Assembly: GCA_934512105.1 (NCBI GenBank)
Contig: CAKSWQ010000003.1
Coordinates: 1-64,000, forward strand
DNA length: 64,000 nt
Reading direction: 5' to 3'
Source: an uncultured Faecalibacterium sp.
Lineage (GTDB): Bacteria; Bacillota; Clostridia; Oscillospirales; Ruminococcaceae
The notes beneath the pieces are model-generated. The model had not been told where the DNA came from and did no database searches. It worked only from the letters and a program-made list of their open reading frames with translations. Positions 28,337-37,125 of this stretch are shown here, piece by piece. Made by a program: the position numbers and the translations under genes. How positions within the stretch are numbered: the first letter of the stretch is position 1; the number at the start of each line of letters is the position of its first letter.

Positions 28337-28385
28337 ATTTTGTCAGGTGAAACAATGGCAAAACAGCTCGGGTGTGTTGCAGGGC
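28337..28385 (+). repeat. 49-bp dispersed repeat, copy 2
   Basis: It matches the reverse complement of 10564-10612 with 7 differences. It lies in the non-coding stretch 28108-28684. The open frame that runs over it is a shadow. Confidence 0.6.
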
Positions 28386-28424
28386 GGTAAAGCGGTAATA
28401 GCAGGCTTATCAAGTTTCGCAAAT

Positions 28425-28468
28425 AAAAAACAGGGGCTGTTGCACACGCGACAGCCCCTGTCTTTTTA
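28425..28468. terminator. Bidirectional terminator upstream of the dehydratase gene
   Basis: A 10-bp stem (CAGGGGCTGT/ACAGCCCCTG) with a 10-base loop has T-runs on both sides. Confidence 0.8.
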
Positions 28469-28510
28469 CGAACAGGCGTAAGGATCCAGCAGTATCCATC
28501 CCCAAAACAA

Positions 28511-28648
28511 AAGCATGTGCAACAAATTTTCTCGAAAATCAGAAATTTTCAATGGATCTGTGATGCACATGCTTTTTAAATTGTTCGATTATCCGTTCGA
28601 TTTTGAGAAGAGCTGCTGCACTTTCGGTTAAAACGATGTGCAGCAGCC
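28511..28648. other. Two hairpins downstream of the transketolase pair
   Basis: Arms AAGCATGTGCA (28511-28521) and TGCACATGCTT (28564-28574) enclose 42 bases. A second pair, GCTGCTGCAC (28612-28621) and GTGCAGCAGC (28638-28647), encloses 16. One of them may end transketolase transcription. The second loop (CTTTCGGTTAAAACGAT) resembles 36978-36994. Confidence 0.5.
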
Positions 28649-28684
28649 CTTAAAATTCGAACGCGTATTGCTATAAAAAAGTGC

Positions 28685-29632
28685 TTACCTGCCCAGCATC
28701 TCGTGGGCGGTCTTGCAGATGGTGGCAGCGTCCAGACCGAACTTCTTCAGCAGGTCCCATGCGGGGCCGGAGCAGCCAAACACGTCCTGCACGCCCACGC
28801 GGCGCACGGGGGTGGGCTGCTTCTCGCTCAGAACGGCGCAGACGGCCTCGCCCAGACCGCCGATGACGTTGTGCTCCTCGGCGGTGATGACCTTGCCGCA
28901 CTCCTTGGCAGCCTTGAGGACGATTTCCTCGTCCAGAGGCTTGATGGTGTGGATGTTGATGACCCGGGCGTGGATGCCCTCGGCAGCCAGCTGCTCGGCG
29001 GCCATGCGTGCCTCGTTGACCATCAGGCCGGTGGCGATGATGGCAATATCGTTGCCCTCGGTCAGCTGTTCGCCCTTGCCCAGCTCAAAGTGGTAGTTGG
29101 CCTCATCGTGGAACACCGGCACAGCCAGACGACCAAAGCGCAGATAGACAGGGCCTTCCATGGCGTAGGCGGCGCGCACAGCGGCGCGTGCCTCGATATC
29201 ATCGGCGGGGCAGATGACGGTCATGCCGGGGATGCTGCGCATCAGGGCAAAGTCCTCGCAGCACTGGTGGGAAGCGCCGTCCTCGCCCACGGAGATGCCG
29301 CCGTGGGTGGCACCGATCTTCACGTTCAGGTGGGGGTAGCCCACAGAGTTGCGCACCTGCTCGAAGGCGCGGCCGGCTGCGAACATGGCAAAGCTGGAAA
29401 CAAAGGGCACATAGCCCATGGCGGCCAGACCTGCGGCCACGCCTACCATGTTGCCCTCGGCGATGCCGCAGTCAAAGTGACGGTCCGGGTATGCCTTCTG
29501 GAACATCCCGGTCTTGGTAGCGGCGGCCAGATCGGCGTCCAGCACCACCAGATCATCGTGGCCTTCCGCAGCCAGCTCCTTCAGGGTGTTGCCGTAGCTG
29601 TCGCGGGTCGCGATCTTTTTCACGTCTGCCAT
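28685..29632 (-). CDS. Transketolase, C-terminal subunit (pyrimidine-binding and C-terminal domains)
   Basis: The 315-aa protein from ATG 29632 holds the transketolase Pyr domain (FDCGIAEGNMVGVAAGLA with the conserved Glu) and the C-terminal domain (VITAEEHNVIGGLGEAV). It begins one base after the stop of the N-terminal subunit gene (TGAGATG), so the two are translationally coupled. Together they would form one ThDP-dependent transketolase that moves two-carbon units between sugar phosphates. Split transketolases are common in Firmicutes. Confidence 0.94.
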   Translation of the reverse strand: MADVKKIATRDSYGNTLKELAAEGHDDLVVLDADLAAATKTGMFQKAYPDRHFDCGIAEGNMVGVAAGLAAMGYVPFVSSFAMFAAGRAFEQVRNSVGYPHLNVKIGATHGGISVGEDGASHQCCEDFALMRSIPGMTVICPADDIEARAAVRAAYAMEGPVYLRFGRLAVPVFHDEANYHFELGKGEQLTEGNDIAIIATGLMVNEARMAAEQLAAEGIHARVINIHTIKPLDEEIVLKAAKECGKVITAEEHNVIGGLGEAVCAVLSEKQPTPVRRVGVQDVFGCSGPAWDLLKKFGLDAATICKTAHEMLGR

Positions 29633-29633
29633 C

Positions 29634-30485
29634 TCAGTTCTCCTCCTGTTCCAGCGCGGCATAGGCGGCGTTCAGCTCGTTCATGGCCACCTGATACTCT
29701 TCATCGTTGGGGCCCTTGCCGTGCCATGCAACGGCATTGGTCATATAGGAAACGCCGGTGCCCTTGACGGTATCCAGAATGATGCAGGTGGGCTTTTCGG
29801 TCTCGGCGTGGAAGGCCTGCACGGCGCTCTCGATCTGGTCAAAGTCGTGGCCGTTGATGGTGACCACGTTGAAGTTGAAGGCGCGGAGCTTGTCCTCCAG
29901 CGGGGCGCTGTTCATGACAGTCTCGGTGGTGCCGTCGATCTGCAGATGGTTGCGGTCCAGCATCACGCACAGGTTAGAAAGGCCGTAGTGGGCGGCAAAC
30001 ATAAAGGCCTCCCAGCATTCGCCCTCTTCCACCTCGCCGTCGCCCAGAATGGCGTAAACGTTCACGGCAGAGCCGGCGTGCTTTGCGCCCAGCGCCATGC
30101 CGCAGGCGGCAGAGATGCCCTGACCCAGACTGCCGGTGGACATATCCACGCCGGGCACGCTGTTCATGTTGGGGTGGCCCTGCAGGCGGCTGCCAATCTT
30201 GCGCAGGGTCTTGAGCTCCTCCACCGGGAAGAAGCCCCGCTCTGCCAGCGCTGCGTACAGCGCCGGGGCGGCATGACCCTTGGACAGCACCAGACGGTCG
30301 CGGTCCGCCATCTTGGGCTGGGCAGGGTCTACATTCAGTTCCTTAAAGTACAGATAAGACAGCACGTCTGCAATGCTCAGACTGCCGCCCGGGTGACCAC
30401 AGCCTGCACTGTGGGTTCCCTCGATCACGCCCATGCGGATATGGCAGGCGTGCTTTTTCAGGGTAAGTTTTTCAGCATTTGTCAT
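29634..30485 (-). CDS. Transketolase, N-terminal subunit (ThDP pyrophosphate-binding domain)
   Basis: The 283-aa protein has the PP domain landmarks HSAGCGHPGGSLS and the ThDP/metal motif beginning GDGEVEEGECWEA, later LDRNHLQIDG. It pairs with the C-terminal subunit directly downstream. AGGAC precedes the start. The locus (transketolase, dehydratase, permease) suggests sugar-acid carbon entering the pentose phosphate pool, although no kinase or aldolase for a keto-deoxy acid is in the window. Confidence 0.94.
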   Translation of the reverse strand: MTNAEKLTLKKHACHIRMGVIEGTHSAGCGHPGGSLSIADVLSYLYFKELNVDPAQPKMADRDRLVLSKGHAAPALYAALAERGFFPVEELKTLRKIGSRLQGHPNMNSVPGVDMSTGSLGQGISAACGMALGAKHAGSAVNVYAILGDGEVEEGECWEAFMFAAHYGLSNLCVMLDRNHLQIDGTTETVMNSAPLEDKLRAFNFNVVTINGHDFDQIESAVQAFHAETEKPTCIILDTVKGTGVSYMTNAVAWHGKGPNDEEYQVAMNELNAAYAALEQEEN

Positions 30486-30700
30486 GATGGTCCTCCCGTA
30501 TGAACCTCAGAATTCATGCGTTCAAAAAAGCCTCTCGTCAGCGCCCCGGCGTCAAGACTGCCGCAGCGCGCTTTTTTTCAATTTTATATTATCCATTCTA
30601 TGCAAAAAGGTCAAGCTTCTTCCGGCAAAATGTACAGCCCCGGGGAAATTTTTTTGTGGAAAGACCGATTTTTGTCTATTTTGCAGACATCCCGCCCCGC

Positions 30701-30729
30701 TTGACAGGGGCAAAATGGTTTGTTATACT
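30701..30729 (+). promoter_or_regulatory. Sigma-A promoter of the ECF S-component gene
   Basis: A perfect TTGACA (30701-30706), a 17-base spacer and TATACT (30724-30729). The transcript would carry a leader of about 160 bases. Confidence 0.8.
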
Positions 30730-30734
30730 TTTGA

Positions 30735-30868
30735 CCATCGTTCCGGCAGGAAGCCGGGCACGGGCGGGCAGCAGCCTGCCGCTTCCCTTGCAAGCAATAT
30801 TTTTTTTTGAAACAGACGCCACGAAGGGGTCTGCCTTTGGCATGGAATGCCGGGGCAGATCCCTTTTT
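30735..30868 (+). promoter_or_regulatory. Structured leader with attenuator, candidate riboswitch
   Basis: The leader has an upstream structured part (GGAAGC 30749-30754 can pair with GCTTCC 30781-30786 around a GC-rich internal hairpin). It then has a terminator-like hairpin at 30826-30863 (GGGGTCTGCC with GGCAGATCCC, enclosing GGCAT-GGA-ATGCC), followed by TTTTT. CAGAC at 30813-30817 can pair with GTCTG at 30829-30833, an alternative fold that would break the terminator. No known riboswitch class was recognised. Confidence 0.5.
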
Positions 30869-30897
30869 ATATTGCGGCTGAAAAAGGAGGAACCCTT

Positions 30898-31428
30898 ATG
30901 AAAACCACCCCGTCCGTGCGGCAGCTGGTGCTGGCTGCCCTGTTTTTAGCACTGGCCTTTGTGCTGCCCCTGCTCACCGGTCAGGTGCCCAAGGTAGGCA
31001 ATATGCTCTGCCCGATGCACTTCCCGGTGCTGCTGTGCGGCTTTGTGCTGGGTGCGCCGTGGGGGCTGGCCGTGGGCTTTGCCGCCCCGCTGCTGCGCTC
31101 GGTGCTGTTCGGGATGCCCCCCATGTTCCCGGTGGCCATCTCCATGGCCTTTGAGCTGGCCACCTACGGGCTGGTGTCCGGGCTGCTGTGGCGCAGGGTA
31201 AAGCACAGCCTGCCCGCGCTGTACGCCGTGCTGCTGACTGCCATGGTGTCCGGGCGCATCGTATGGGGCATCGTGCGCTTTGTGCTGGCCGGGCTGACCG
31301 GCGGCAGCTTCCCCTTCAGCGCCTTTTTGTCCGGGGCGCTGTTCACCGCCGTGCCGGGCATCGTGGCACAGCTGGTGCTCATCCCGCTGCTGTTCACCGC
31401 CCTGCAAAAGGCCGGCTTTGCGGACTGA
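30898..31428 (+). CDS. ECF transporter substrate-binding (S) component
   Basis: The 176-aa hydrophobic protein has about six membrane helices and a short N-terminal segment (VRQLVLAALFLALAFVLPLL), typical of small ECF S components that bind a vitamin or similar nutrient and pair with a shared EcfAA'T module. AAAAAGGAGG precedes ATG 30898. The segment GNMLCPMHFPVLLCGF is conserved in one S-component subgroup, but the substrate is not assignable. Its own promoter and attenuator-like leader suggest control by its substrate. The energizing module is not in the window. Confidence 0.8.
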   Translation: MKTTPSVRQLVLAALFLALAFVLPLLTGQVPKVGNMLCPMHFPVLLCGFVLGAPWGLAVGFAAPLLRSVLFGMPPMFPVAISMAFELATYGLVSGLLWRRVKHSLPALYAVLLTAMVSGRIVWGIVRFVLAGLTGGSFPFSAFLSGALFTAVPGIVAQLVLIPLLFTALQKAGFAD

Positions 31429-31629
31429 CCCCCTGCGCGCGCCCTTTGTGCAAAAGAACGGTACTGTGCCCGGATTTTAAGGCACTTTTTCCAAAAGAAA
31501 CGGAAAACCGGAAAAATTGTGCCGTTTTATGGCTTTCTGTCGGCAAATGTGATAAACTTGAACCAGATGCGGGCGTGTGCCGCTGTGCACCGCCCACAAA
31601 GAGTAAATGAAGAAGAGAGGTCGTTTATC

Positions 31630-32358
31630 GTGAAGATCATTCGTACAAAGGACTACGCTGATATGTCCCGCAAGGCAGCAAACATCATTTCTGCGCAGGT
31701 CATCATGAAGCCGGACTGTGTGCTGGGTCTGGCTACCGGCGGCACCCCCGTTGGCACCTATGAGAAGCTGGTGGAGCGCTACAACGAGGGAGATCTGGAT
31801 TTTTCCGAGGTCACCTCCGTCAATCTGGACGAGTACCGCGGCCTGCCCAAGGAGCACCCGGAAAGCTACTGGAGCTTTATGCACCGCAACCTGTTCGACC
31901 ATGTGAACATCGACCCCGCCCACATCAACCTGCCGGACGGCACCAATCTGGACGCCGAGGCCGAGTGCAAGCGCTACGATGAGGTCATCCGCAGCGTGGG
32001 CGGCGTGGATCTGCAGCTGCTGGGCATCGGCCATGACGGCCACATCGGCTTCAACGAGCCCCACGATGCCTTTGATCTGGGCACCCACTGCGTGGATCTG
32101 ACCCAGGAGACCATCGAGGCCAACAAGCGCTTCTTTGACGGCAACGTGGATCTGGTGCCCAAGCAGGCCTACACCATGGGCATCCGCACCATCATGCAGG
32201 CACGCAAGGTGCTGATGGTTGTCAACGGCGCAGGCAAGGCCGAGATCGTCAAGAAGGCTTTCTTCGGCCCCGTCACCCCCGAGGTGCCCGCAAGCATCCT
32301 GCAGCTGCACCCGGACTTCATTCTGGTGGGCGATGAAGAGGCTCTGAGCCTGATCTGA
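31630..32358 (+). CDS. nagB: Glucosamine-6-phosphate deaminase
   Basis: The 242-aa protein starts with GTG 31630 behind GAGAGG. Family motifs include LGLATGGTPVGTY, VNLDEYRGL and GIGHDGHIGFNEP, with the catalytic Asp and His segments intact. It turns glucosamine 6-phosphate into fructose 6-phosphate and ammonia in amino sugar use. It stands alone here, with a terminator downstream; nagA is not present. Confidence 0.96.
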   Translation: MKIIRTKDYADMSRKAANIISAQVIMKPDCVLGLATGGTPVGTYEKLVERYNEGDLDFSEVTSVNLDEYRGLPKEHPESYWSFMHRNLFDHVNIDPAHINLPDGTNLDAEAECKRYDEVIRSVGGVDLQLLGIGHDGHIGFNEPHDAFDLGTHCVDLTQETIEANKRFFDGNVDLVPKQAYTMGIRTIMQARKVLMVVNGAGKAEIVKKAFFGPVTPEVPASILQLHPDFILVGDEEALSLI

Positions 32359-32379
32359 TCGTTCTTATTTAAATCTCGG

Positions 32380-32417
32380 GGCACCGGAACACCTGCGGGC
32401 GTTCCGGTGCTCCTTTT
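32380..32417 (+). terminator. Terminator of nagB
   Basis: Perfect 10-bp stem GCACCGGAAC/GTTCCGGTGC, then TCCTTTTTG. Confidence 0.85.
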
Positions 32418-32428
32418 TGCGGGGGAAG

Positions 32429-32561
32429 AACCCTCTCAGTCATCGCTGCGCGATGCCAGCTCCCCCGAGGGGGGAGCTTTATTTGTGCTGACCGGCAGAT
32501 CGCAAAAAGCTCCCCCTTCGGGGGAGCTGGCTGCGACCAGCGGGAGCAGACTGAGAGGGTT
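32429..32561. repeat. Palindromic repeat element, CCCTCTCAGTC type
   Basis: The ends AACCCTCTCAGTC and GACTGAGAGGGTT are inverted copies, and the inner arms GCCAGCTCCCCC and GGGGGAGCTGGC also pair. The centre (GCTGACCGGCAGAT) is shared in part by other copies. Confidence 0.85.
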
Positions 32562-32647
32562 GACCCCATTTTGCTGCCCTTCTCTTTACATTCCGCTGAA
32601 AAAGCGGTATTCTTTGTCCAGAACAAACACATTCCCGGGAGGAGACC

Positions 32648-34405
32648 ATGGATATCCGCCAGCTGCACTACTTTTTGACCCTGTGCGAAGAAATGAATTA
32701 TACCCGCGCCGCACAGCGGCTGTTCCTGTCGCGGCAGGCACTGCGCCAGAGCATCTCTGCGCTGGAGGCCGAAATGTGCGGGCCGCTGTTCATCAGCGCC
32801 CACCACAAGCTGGCGCTCACCGACCGGGGCATGAGCTTACAGCGCCATGCCGCCCCGGTGGTGGAGCAGTTCCAGCAGATGCAGGCCGCCCTGCGGGCAG
32901 AGATCCAGTCTGCCCAGCCGGTGCGCATCGGCATCAGCGTGGCGCTGGTGCCGGACTACCTGCCCGGACTGGAAACACAGCTGGACAAGTTCCGGCAGCA
33001 GTACCCCCATGTGGAAATGCGGTTCCGTCTGCTGGACAACGACGCCGTAGCCGATGGGGTAGAGCAGGGCGAGCTGGACGCGGGTCTTGTCATCGACCTT
33101 GGCTGCGCTGCGCCGGTGCTGGCACGCACCACCCTGCGGGCGGACCCCGCCTGCCTGCTGGTGCCCCGGGGACACCCCTTCTGGGAAAAAGAGCGCATCC
33201 CGCTGGCAGAGCTGCGCGGGCAGCGGGTGCTGCTGCCCAGCCTGCGGCAGGATCTGTTCAGCCCGCTGTGGGCGGCCTGTGCCCGGGCGGGTTTTGCGCC
33301 CAACGCCGAGATCGGCCCCAGCTTTTATCAGGCCTACTATCTGGTACAGGAGCAGCTGTGCACCTGTCTGACCCGCTACGAGCCCGGTGCCAGGCGGGAG
33401 CTGGACCGGGTGCGGGACGTACTGCTGGAAGATATGCCTCCGCTGTGTGTCTCGCTGGTGCAGCGGCGGGACACCAGTTCCGCCTATATCGACCTGCTGC
33501 GCAGCTACCTGCTGGAGGTTCTGGGCAGCACCGCCAGCCTGCCGCCCCGCCGGGGACGGCCTGCAAAGCCCTTCTACACCGCGCCGGTGCTTTCCAGCGC
33601 CGCCGCCAAGGCTGTCCCGGAGCATCCCGCCCCGGGCACTCAGCTGCCCTTTGCGGGCGGCAGCAACTTCCGGGAGCTGGGCGGCTACCACGCCGATGAA
33701 GGCAAGACCGTAAAGTGGGGGCAGATCTACCGTGGCTTCCCCACCGGGCTGCTGACTGCCGAGGCCGACCGCGCCCGGCTGGACGGGCTGGGGCTGCGGC
33801 TCATTCTTGACCTGCGCAGCAGTGCAGAAGCTGCAAAGCTGCCGGACTATGTGCCGGACGGCGCACGGCTGGTGCAGATCTGCGGTCTGCGGGATGCCGC
33901 CGGGCAGGAGATCGATTTTTCTCCCAACGACATCCAGCGGCTGGTGCAGAGCGTCCCCGCCGGGACGAACCTCTCCCAGCTGATGTACCGGCAGATGCTC
34001 ACCGGCAACAAGGCGTTCAAGGAGCTGTTCCGGGCGCTGGAAGCCGGCGAGACGCCCATCCTGTTCCACTGCACCTCGGGCAAGGACCGCACCGGCGTAG
34101 CCGCCATGCTGATCCTGCTGGCGCTGGGCGCTTCGGACGAGACCATCTGCGCGGATTATGCCCGCACCAACCTCTGCCGCGCCGCCGAGATCGAAAAGGC
34201 CATGGCGGACCATGCGGCCGAGATCGCCGCCGACCCGGCGCAAAAAATGCGCTGGCAGACCTCCGCCGGGGTAGACCCGGAGACTGCGCCCTTTGTGCTG
34301 CGCACCATCCGGCAGGACTACGGCAGCGCCGAGAGCTATCTGGAGGCTGAATACGGCCTGACCCCCGCCCGCCTGATGCGGCTGCGGCGGATGTATCTGG
34401 AGTGA
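32648..34405 (+). CDS. LysR-type regulator fused to a tyrosine phosphatase domain
   Basis: A single 585-aa frame joins two full domains. Residues 1-60 are a LysR winged helix (MDIRQLHYFLTLCEEMNYTR), and about 90-290 a LysR effector-binding domain. After a Pro/Arg-rich linker (about 295-330), residues 336-585 match bacterial tyrosine phosphatases of the Tyr_phosphatase3 kind: NFRELGGY, Asp389 in LDLRSS, and the active-site loop with Cys475 and Arg481 (HCTSGKDRTG). No frameshift or stop is needed. GGGAGG precedes the ATG. It may link dephosphorylation of a protein, phosphoinositide or sugar phosphate to transcription, but the target is unknown. Confidence 0.85.
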   Translation: MDIRQLHYFLTLCEEMNYTRAAQRLFLSRQALRQSISALEAEMCGPLFISAHHKLALTDRGMSLQRHAAPVVEQFQQMQAALRAEIQSAQPVRIGISVALVPDYLPGLETQLDKFRQQYPHVEMRFRLLDNDAVADGVEQGELDAGLVIDLGCAAPVLARTTLRADPACLLVPRGHPFWEKERIPLAELRGQRVLLPSLRQDLFSPLWAACARAGFAPNAEIGPSFYQAYYLVQEQLCTCLTRYEPGARRELDRVRDVLLEDMPPLCVSLVQRRDTSSAYIDLLRSYLLEVLGSTASLPPRRGRPAKPFYTAPVLSSAAAKAVPEHPAPGTQLPFAGGSNFRELGGYHADEGKTVKWGQIYRGFPTGLLTAEADRARLDGLGLRLILDLRSSAEAAKLPDYVPDGARLVQICGLRDAAGQEIDFSPNDIQRLVQSVPAGTNLSQLMYRQMLTGNKAFKELFRALEAGETPILFHCTSGKDRTGVAAMLILLALGASDETICADYARTNLCRAAEIEKAMADHAAEIAADPAQKMRWQTSAGVDPETAPFVLRTIRQDYGSAESYLEAEYGLTPARLMRLRRMYLE

Positions 34406-34638
34406 GACGATTTGGAATGCCCGCCGCTAACGGGTTGCGGCTCCCAGCATCCGCATCGTGCCTTGGGCGGCACGTGCGTCTTGCTGGCCGCTGCCCCAAC
34501 AACTCCTCCCTGTTTCCGCCACTGGCGGCGGTCGTCGTCGTTGCTCTGGGCATTTTCAGCGGAAAGAATATTTTTATTTCGGGATAGCGGAGCGTCTGCG
34601 GACGCTCCGCTATCCCATTTTCACGGGGAGGGGTCGTG
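34406..34638 (+). repeat. Dispersed repeat with strong hairpin, copy 1; also ends the LysR-phosphatase gene
   Basis: The ends (GACGATTT... and ...TTTTCACGGGGAGGGGTCGTG) and the middle (CATTTTCAGCGGAAAGAATA) recur at 60626-60743. It contains a perfect 16-bp hairpin at 34581-34616 (GGGATAGCGGAGCGTC and its complement) that can terminate the upstream gene. Confidence 0.6.
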
Positions 34639-34668
34639 ACGGCAAACGGCAGCTGCCGCGGGTGAGTA

Positions 34669-34735
34669 CCCCTTCCGTCTGCTCACTGCGTTCGCAGCCA
34701 CCTTCCCCAAGGGGACGGCTTCAGAGGTGGCGGCA
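34669..34735. repeat. Half copy of the TACCCCTTC-type palindromic repeat
   Basis: TACCCCTTCCGTC, then CCACCTTCCCCAAGGGGACGGCTT, in two pieces, matches one arm of the elements at 36824 and 47758. The other arm is missing. Confidence 0.55.
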
Positions 34736-34857
34736 GGGTTTCCGACATAGCGCAAAGCCATTCTTAGGAAGATTGATTTCCGTGGTAAAAGTTGATTTCC
34801 TCTTGAAAAAAAGCCTGTTGTCCGATACACTGAAGGTAAACACTTTTACAAGAAGGA

Positions 34858-36825
34858 ATGAAGCTGACCATGGCCGCAAAAACGCCTGCCCAGTGGAAAA
34901 CACTGTTTGAAAACGAACCCTTCCACCGCGAAAACTACTACACCGGCCCCCTTGGGCCGGACTACACCCCCGGCGGCACCTGTCTGCGGCTGTGGGCACC
35001 CACCGCCGAGGCGGTGACCGTGACCTTGTACCACAAGGGGAGCGGCGGTGCCGTGCTGGGCACAAAGCCCCTTGTGCGCGGGGCGCAGGGGGTGTGGAGC
35101 ATCTGGCTGCCCGGGGAGCAGCACGGCCGCTACTACACCTTTGCCGTCACCGTGAACGGCGTCACCCGCGAGACCGGCGACCCCTACGCCCGGGCGGCGG
35201 GGGTGAACGGCGTCCGCAGCATGATCGTAGACCTTGCCCGCACCGCGCCCTCCGGGTGGGAGCGGGATGTGCGCCCCAATATTCCCCCGGCGCAGCGCGC
35301 CGTGTGGGAGGTGAGCGTGCGGGACTTCTCTCAGGATGCCGCCAGCGGGGTGCGCCCTGCGTGGCGGGGCAAATATATGGCCTTTACCCAGCAGGGCACC
35401 ACATTGCACGGCAACGGCATCCACCCCACCTGCCTGAACTACCTCAAGCGTTTGGGGGTAAAATACGTCCAGCTGATGCCCATTTTCGATTTTGGCAGCG
35501 TGGACGAGGCAAAGCCTTTGCTGCGGCAGTATAACTGGGGCTACGACCCCACCAACTTCAACGTGCCGGAGGGCAGCTACTCCACCGACCCCACCCGGGG
35601 CGAGGTGCGCATCCGGGAGTGCCGGGAGATGATCGCCGCCCTCCACGCGGCGGGCATCGGGGTGGTGATGGACGTGGTGTATAACCACACCTACCGCACC
35701 GAAAATCCCTTCAACAGCACCGTGCCCTATTACTTTTTCCGGCAAAACCCGGACGGCAGCTTTTCCAACGGCAGCGGCTGCGGCAACGAGTTTGCCAGCG
35801 AGCGCCCCATGGCGCGGCGCTACCTCATCGACTCCATCCTCTACTGGGCAAAGGAGTACCACATCGATGGTTTCCGGTTCGACCTGATGGGCCTGTACGA
35901 CGCCGAGAGCATCAACGCAGTGCGCGCTGCGCTGGACAGCCTGCCCGGCGGGCGGGACATCCTGCTGTACGGCGAGCCGTGGCAGGGCGGTGCCAGCCAG
36001 CTGCACCGGTACGAGGCCAACAAGGCAAACCTTGCCATGCTCAACGAGCGGGTGGGCATCTTCTGCGATGACACCCGGGACGCCATCAAGGGCGGCTGCT
36101 TCGATGCCCGGGAGCCGGGCTATGTGGAGGGCAAGCCCGGCAGCTTCTGGGATATCGGCGGGGCGGTGGCGGCATGGTGCCGCAGCGACCGTCTGCCGCC
36201 CCACGCGCCCAGCCAGATCGTGAGCTATGTTTCCGCCCACGACAACTTTACCCTGTGGGACAAGCTGCTCTGCGTCCGCTACGAAAAGCCGGAGTTCACC
36301 GCCCGGGACACCGTGGCGCTGGCGCAGAACCGGCTGGCGGCGGGCATCTACCTGACCAGCTTCGGCCTGCCCTTCATGCAGGCAGGCGAGGAGTTCGCCC
36401 GCACCAAAAAGGGGGTAGGGAACAGCTACCGCTCTTCTCCCGCCCTGAACCGGCTGGACTGGAACCGCGCCGAGCAGTACCACGCCCTTGTGGACTACTA
36501 CCGGGGGCTTCTGGCACTGCGGGCGGCCTTTCCCCGATTGGGCAGTACCGACCGTCACGCCCCGGAAGCTTTGCAGTTCTTTGCGCTGGAGCAGCCTCTG
36601 GTGGGCTGGACATTGCCCGCCGTCTGGGGAGATGGCGCGGCATGGAGCGCTTTGTGCGTCTTTTATAACCCCACCGACACCACCTGCACCGTCTCTCTGC
36701 CCGCCGGGCAGTGGAAGCTGCTGAGCGATGGCACTTCCTCCAGCCTGTGGCGCGGCCCCAGCCGCATTTTTACCGGCAATGCCCCCCTTGCGCCGTATAG
36801 TGCGACCATTTTGGGGGCGGTGTAA
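34858..36825 (+). CDS. pulA: Type I pullulanase (GH13)
   Basis: The 655-aa enzyme has an N-terminal CBM48-like domain (about 25-120) and a GH13 barrel. The type I pullulanase signature YNWGYDP is at 225-231, DVVYNH at 272-277, the nucleophile Asp342 in GFRFD, the acid/base Glu373 in YGEPW, and VSAHDN further on. It cuts alpha-1,6 branches in pullulan, starch or glycogen. No signal peptide is seen, so it is probably cytoplasmic and works with 4-alpha-glucanotransferase (54912). The ATG at 34870 has better spacing to AGAAGGA than the one at 34858 and may be the true start. Confidence 0.92.
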   Translation: MKLTMAAKTPAQWKTLFENEPFHRENYYTGPLGPDYTPGGTCLRLWAPTAEAVTVTLYHKGSGGAVLGTKPLVRGAQGVWSIWLPGEQHGRYYTFAVTVNGVTRETGDPYARAAGVNGVRSMIVDLARTAPSGWERDVRPNIPPAQRAVWEVSVRDFSQDAASGVRPAWRGKYMAFTQQGTTLHGNGIHPTCLNYLKRLGVKYVQLMPIFDFGSVDEAKPLLRQYNWGYDPTNFNVPEGSYSTDPTRGEVRIRECREMIAALHAAGIGVVMDVVYNHTYRTENPFNSTVPYYFFRQNPDGSFSNGSGCGNEFASERPMARRYLIDSILYWAKEYHIDGFRFDLMGLYDAESINAVRAALDSLPGGRDILLYGEPWQGGASQLHRYEANKANLAMLNERVGIFCDDTRDAIKGGCFDAREPGYVEGKPGSFWDIGGAVAAWCRSDRLPPHAPSQIVSYVSAHDNFTLWDKLLCVRYEKPEFTARDTVALAQNRLAAGIYLTSFGLPFMQAGEEFARTKKGVGNSYRSSPALNRLDWNRAEQYHALVDYYRGLLALRAAFPRLGSTDRHAPEALQFFALEQPLVGWTLPAVWGDGAAWSALCVFYNPTDTTCTVSLPAGQWKLLSDGTSSSLWRGPSRIFTGNAPLAPYSATILGAV

Positions 36826-36958
36826 CCCCTTCAGGCGCTAACGCGCCAGCTCCCCCAAGGGGGCGCCTTATGGCGATGCCGCAAAGTTCCCCGCCACTGC
36901 TAAAGCCGTCCCCTTGGGGAAGGTGGCTTGACGCGAAGCGGCAAGACGGAAGGGGTAT
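36824..36958. repeat. Palindromic repeat element, ACCCCTTC/GAAGGGGT type
   Basis: The arms AACCCCTTCAGGCG and GACGGAAGGGGTATT, and the inner CCAGCTCCCCCAAGGGGGCG and CCGTCCCCTTGGGGAAGGTGG, form imperfect inverted repeats. It overlaps the pulA stop and ends where the PadR-like remnant stops. Confidence 0.8.
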
Positions 36959-36960
36959 TT

Positions 36961-37041
36961 TCACAAACCAAAAAAGGCTGTTGCACTTTCGGCCAGAACG
37001 ATCTCGGTCACGCCGCGCTTTAAATTTTCAGAGACCTCCAT
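36961..37041 (-). pseudogene. Truncated PadR-like regulator N-terminus
   Basis: A 26-codon frame from ATG 37041, with GGAG 8 bases upstream, reads MEVSENLKRGVTEIVLAES and then stops beside a repeat element. The start resembles PadR-family regulators, whose winged helix should continue for about 80 more residues. It is divergent from the secreted-protein gene at 37274, the usual place for a local repressor. The gene seems to have lost its 3' part. Confidence 0.4.
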
Positions 37042-37125
37042 GGCATTTTCTCCAATTCCGGTATTGGTATTTTGATTATATCGACAAAGTTATTTGTTAC
37101 AAATACTATTCATCAAACAATATGC

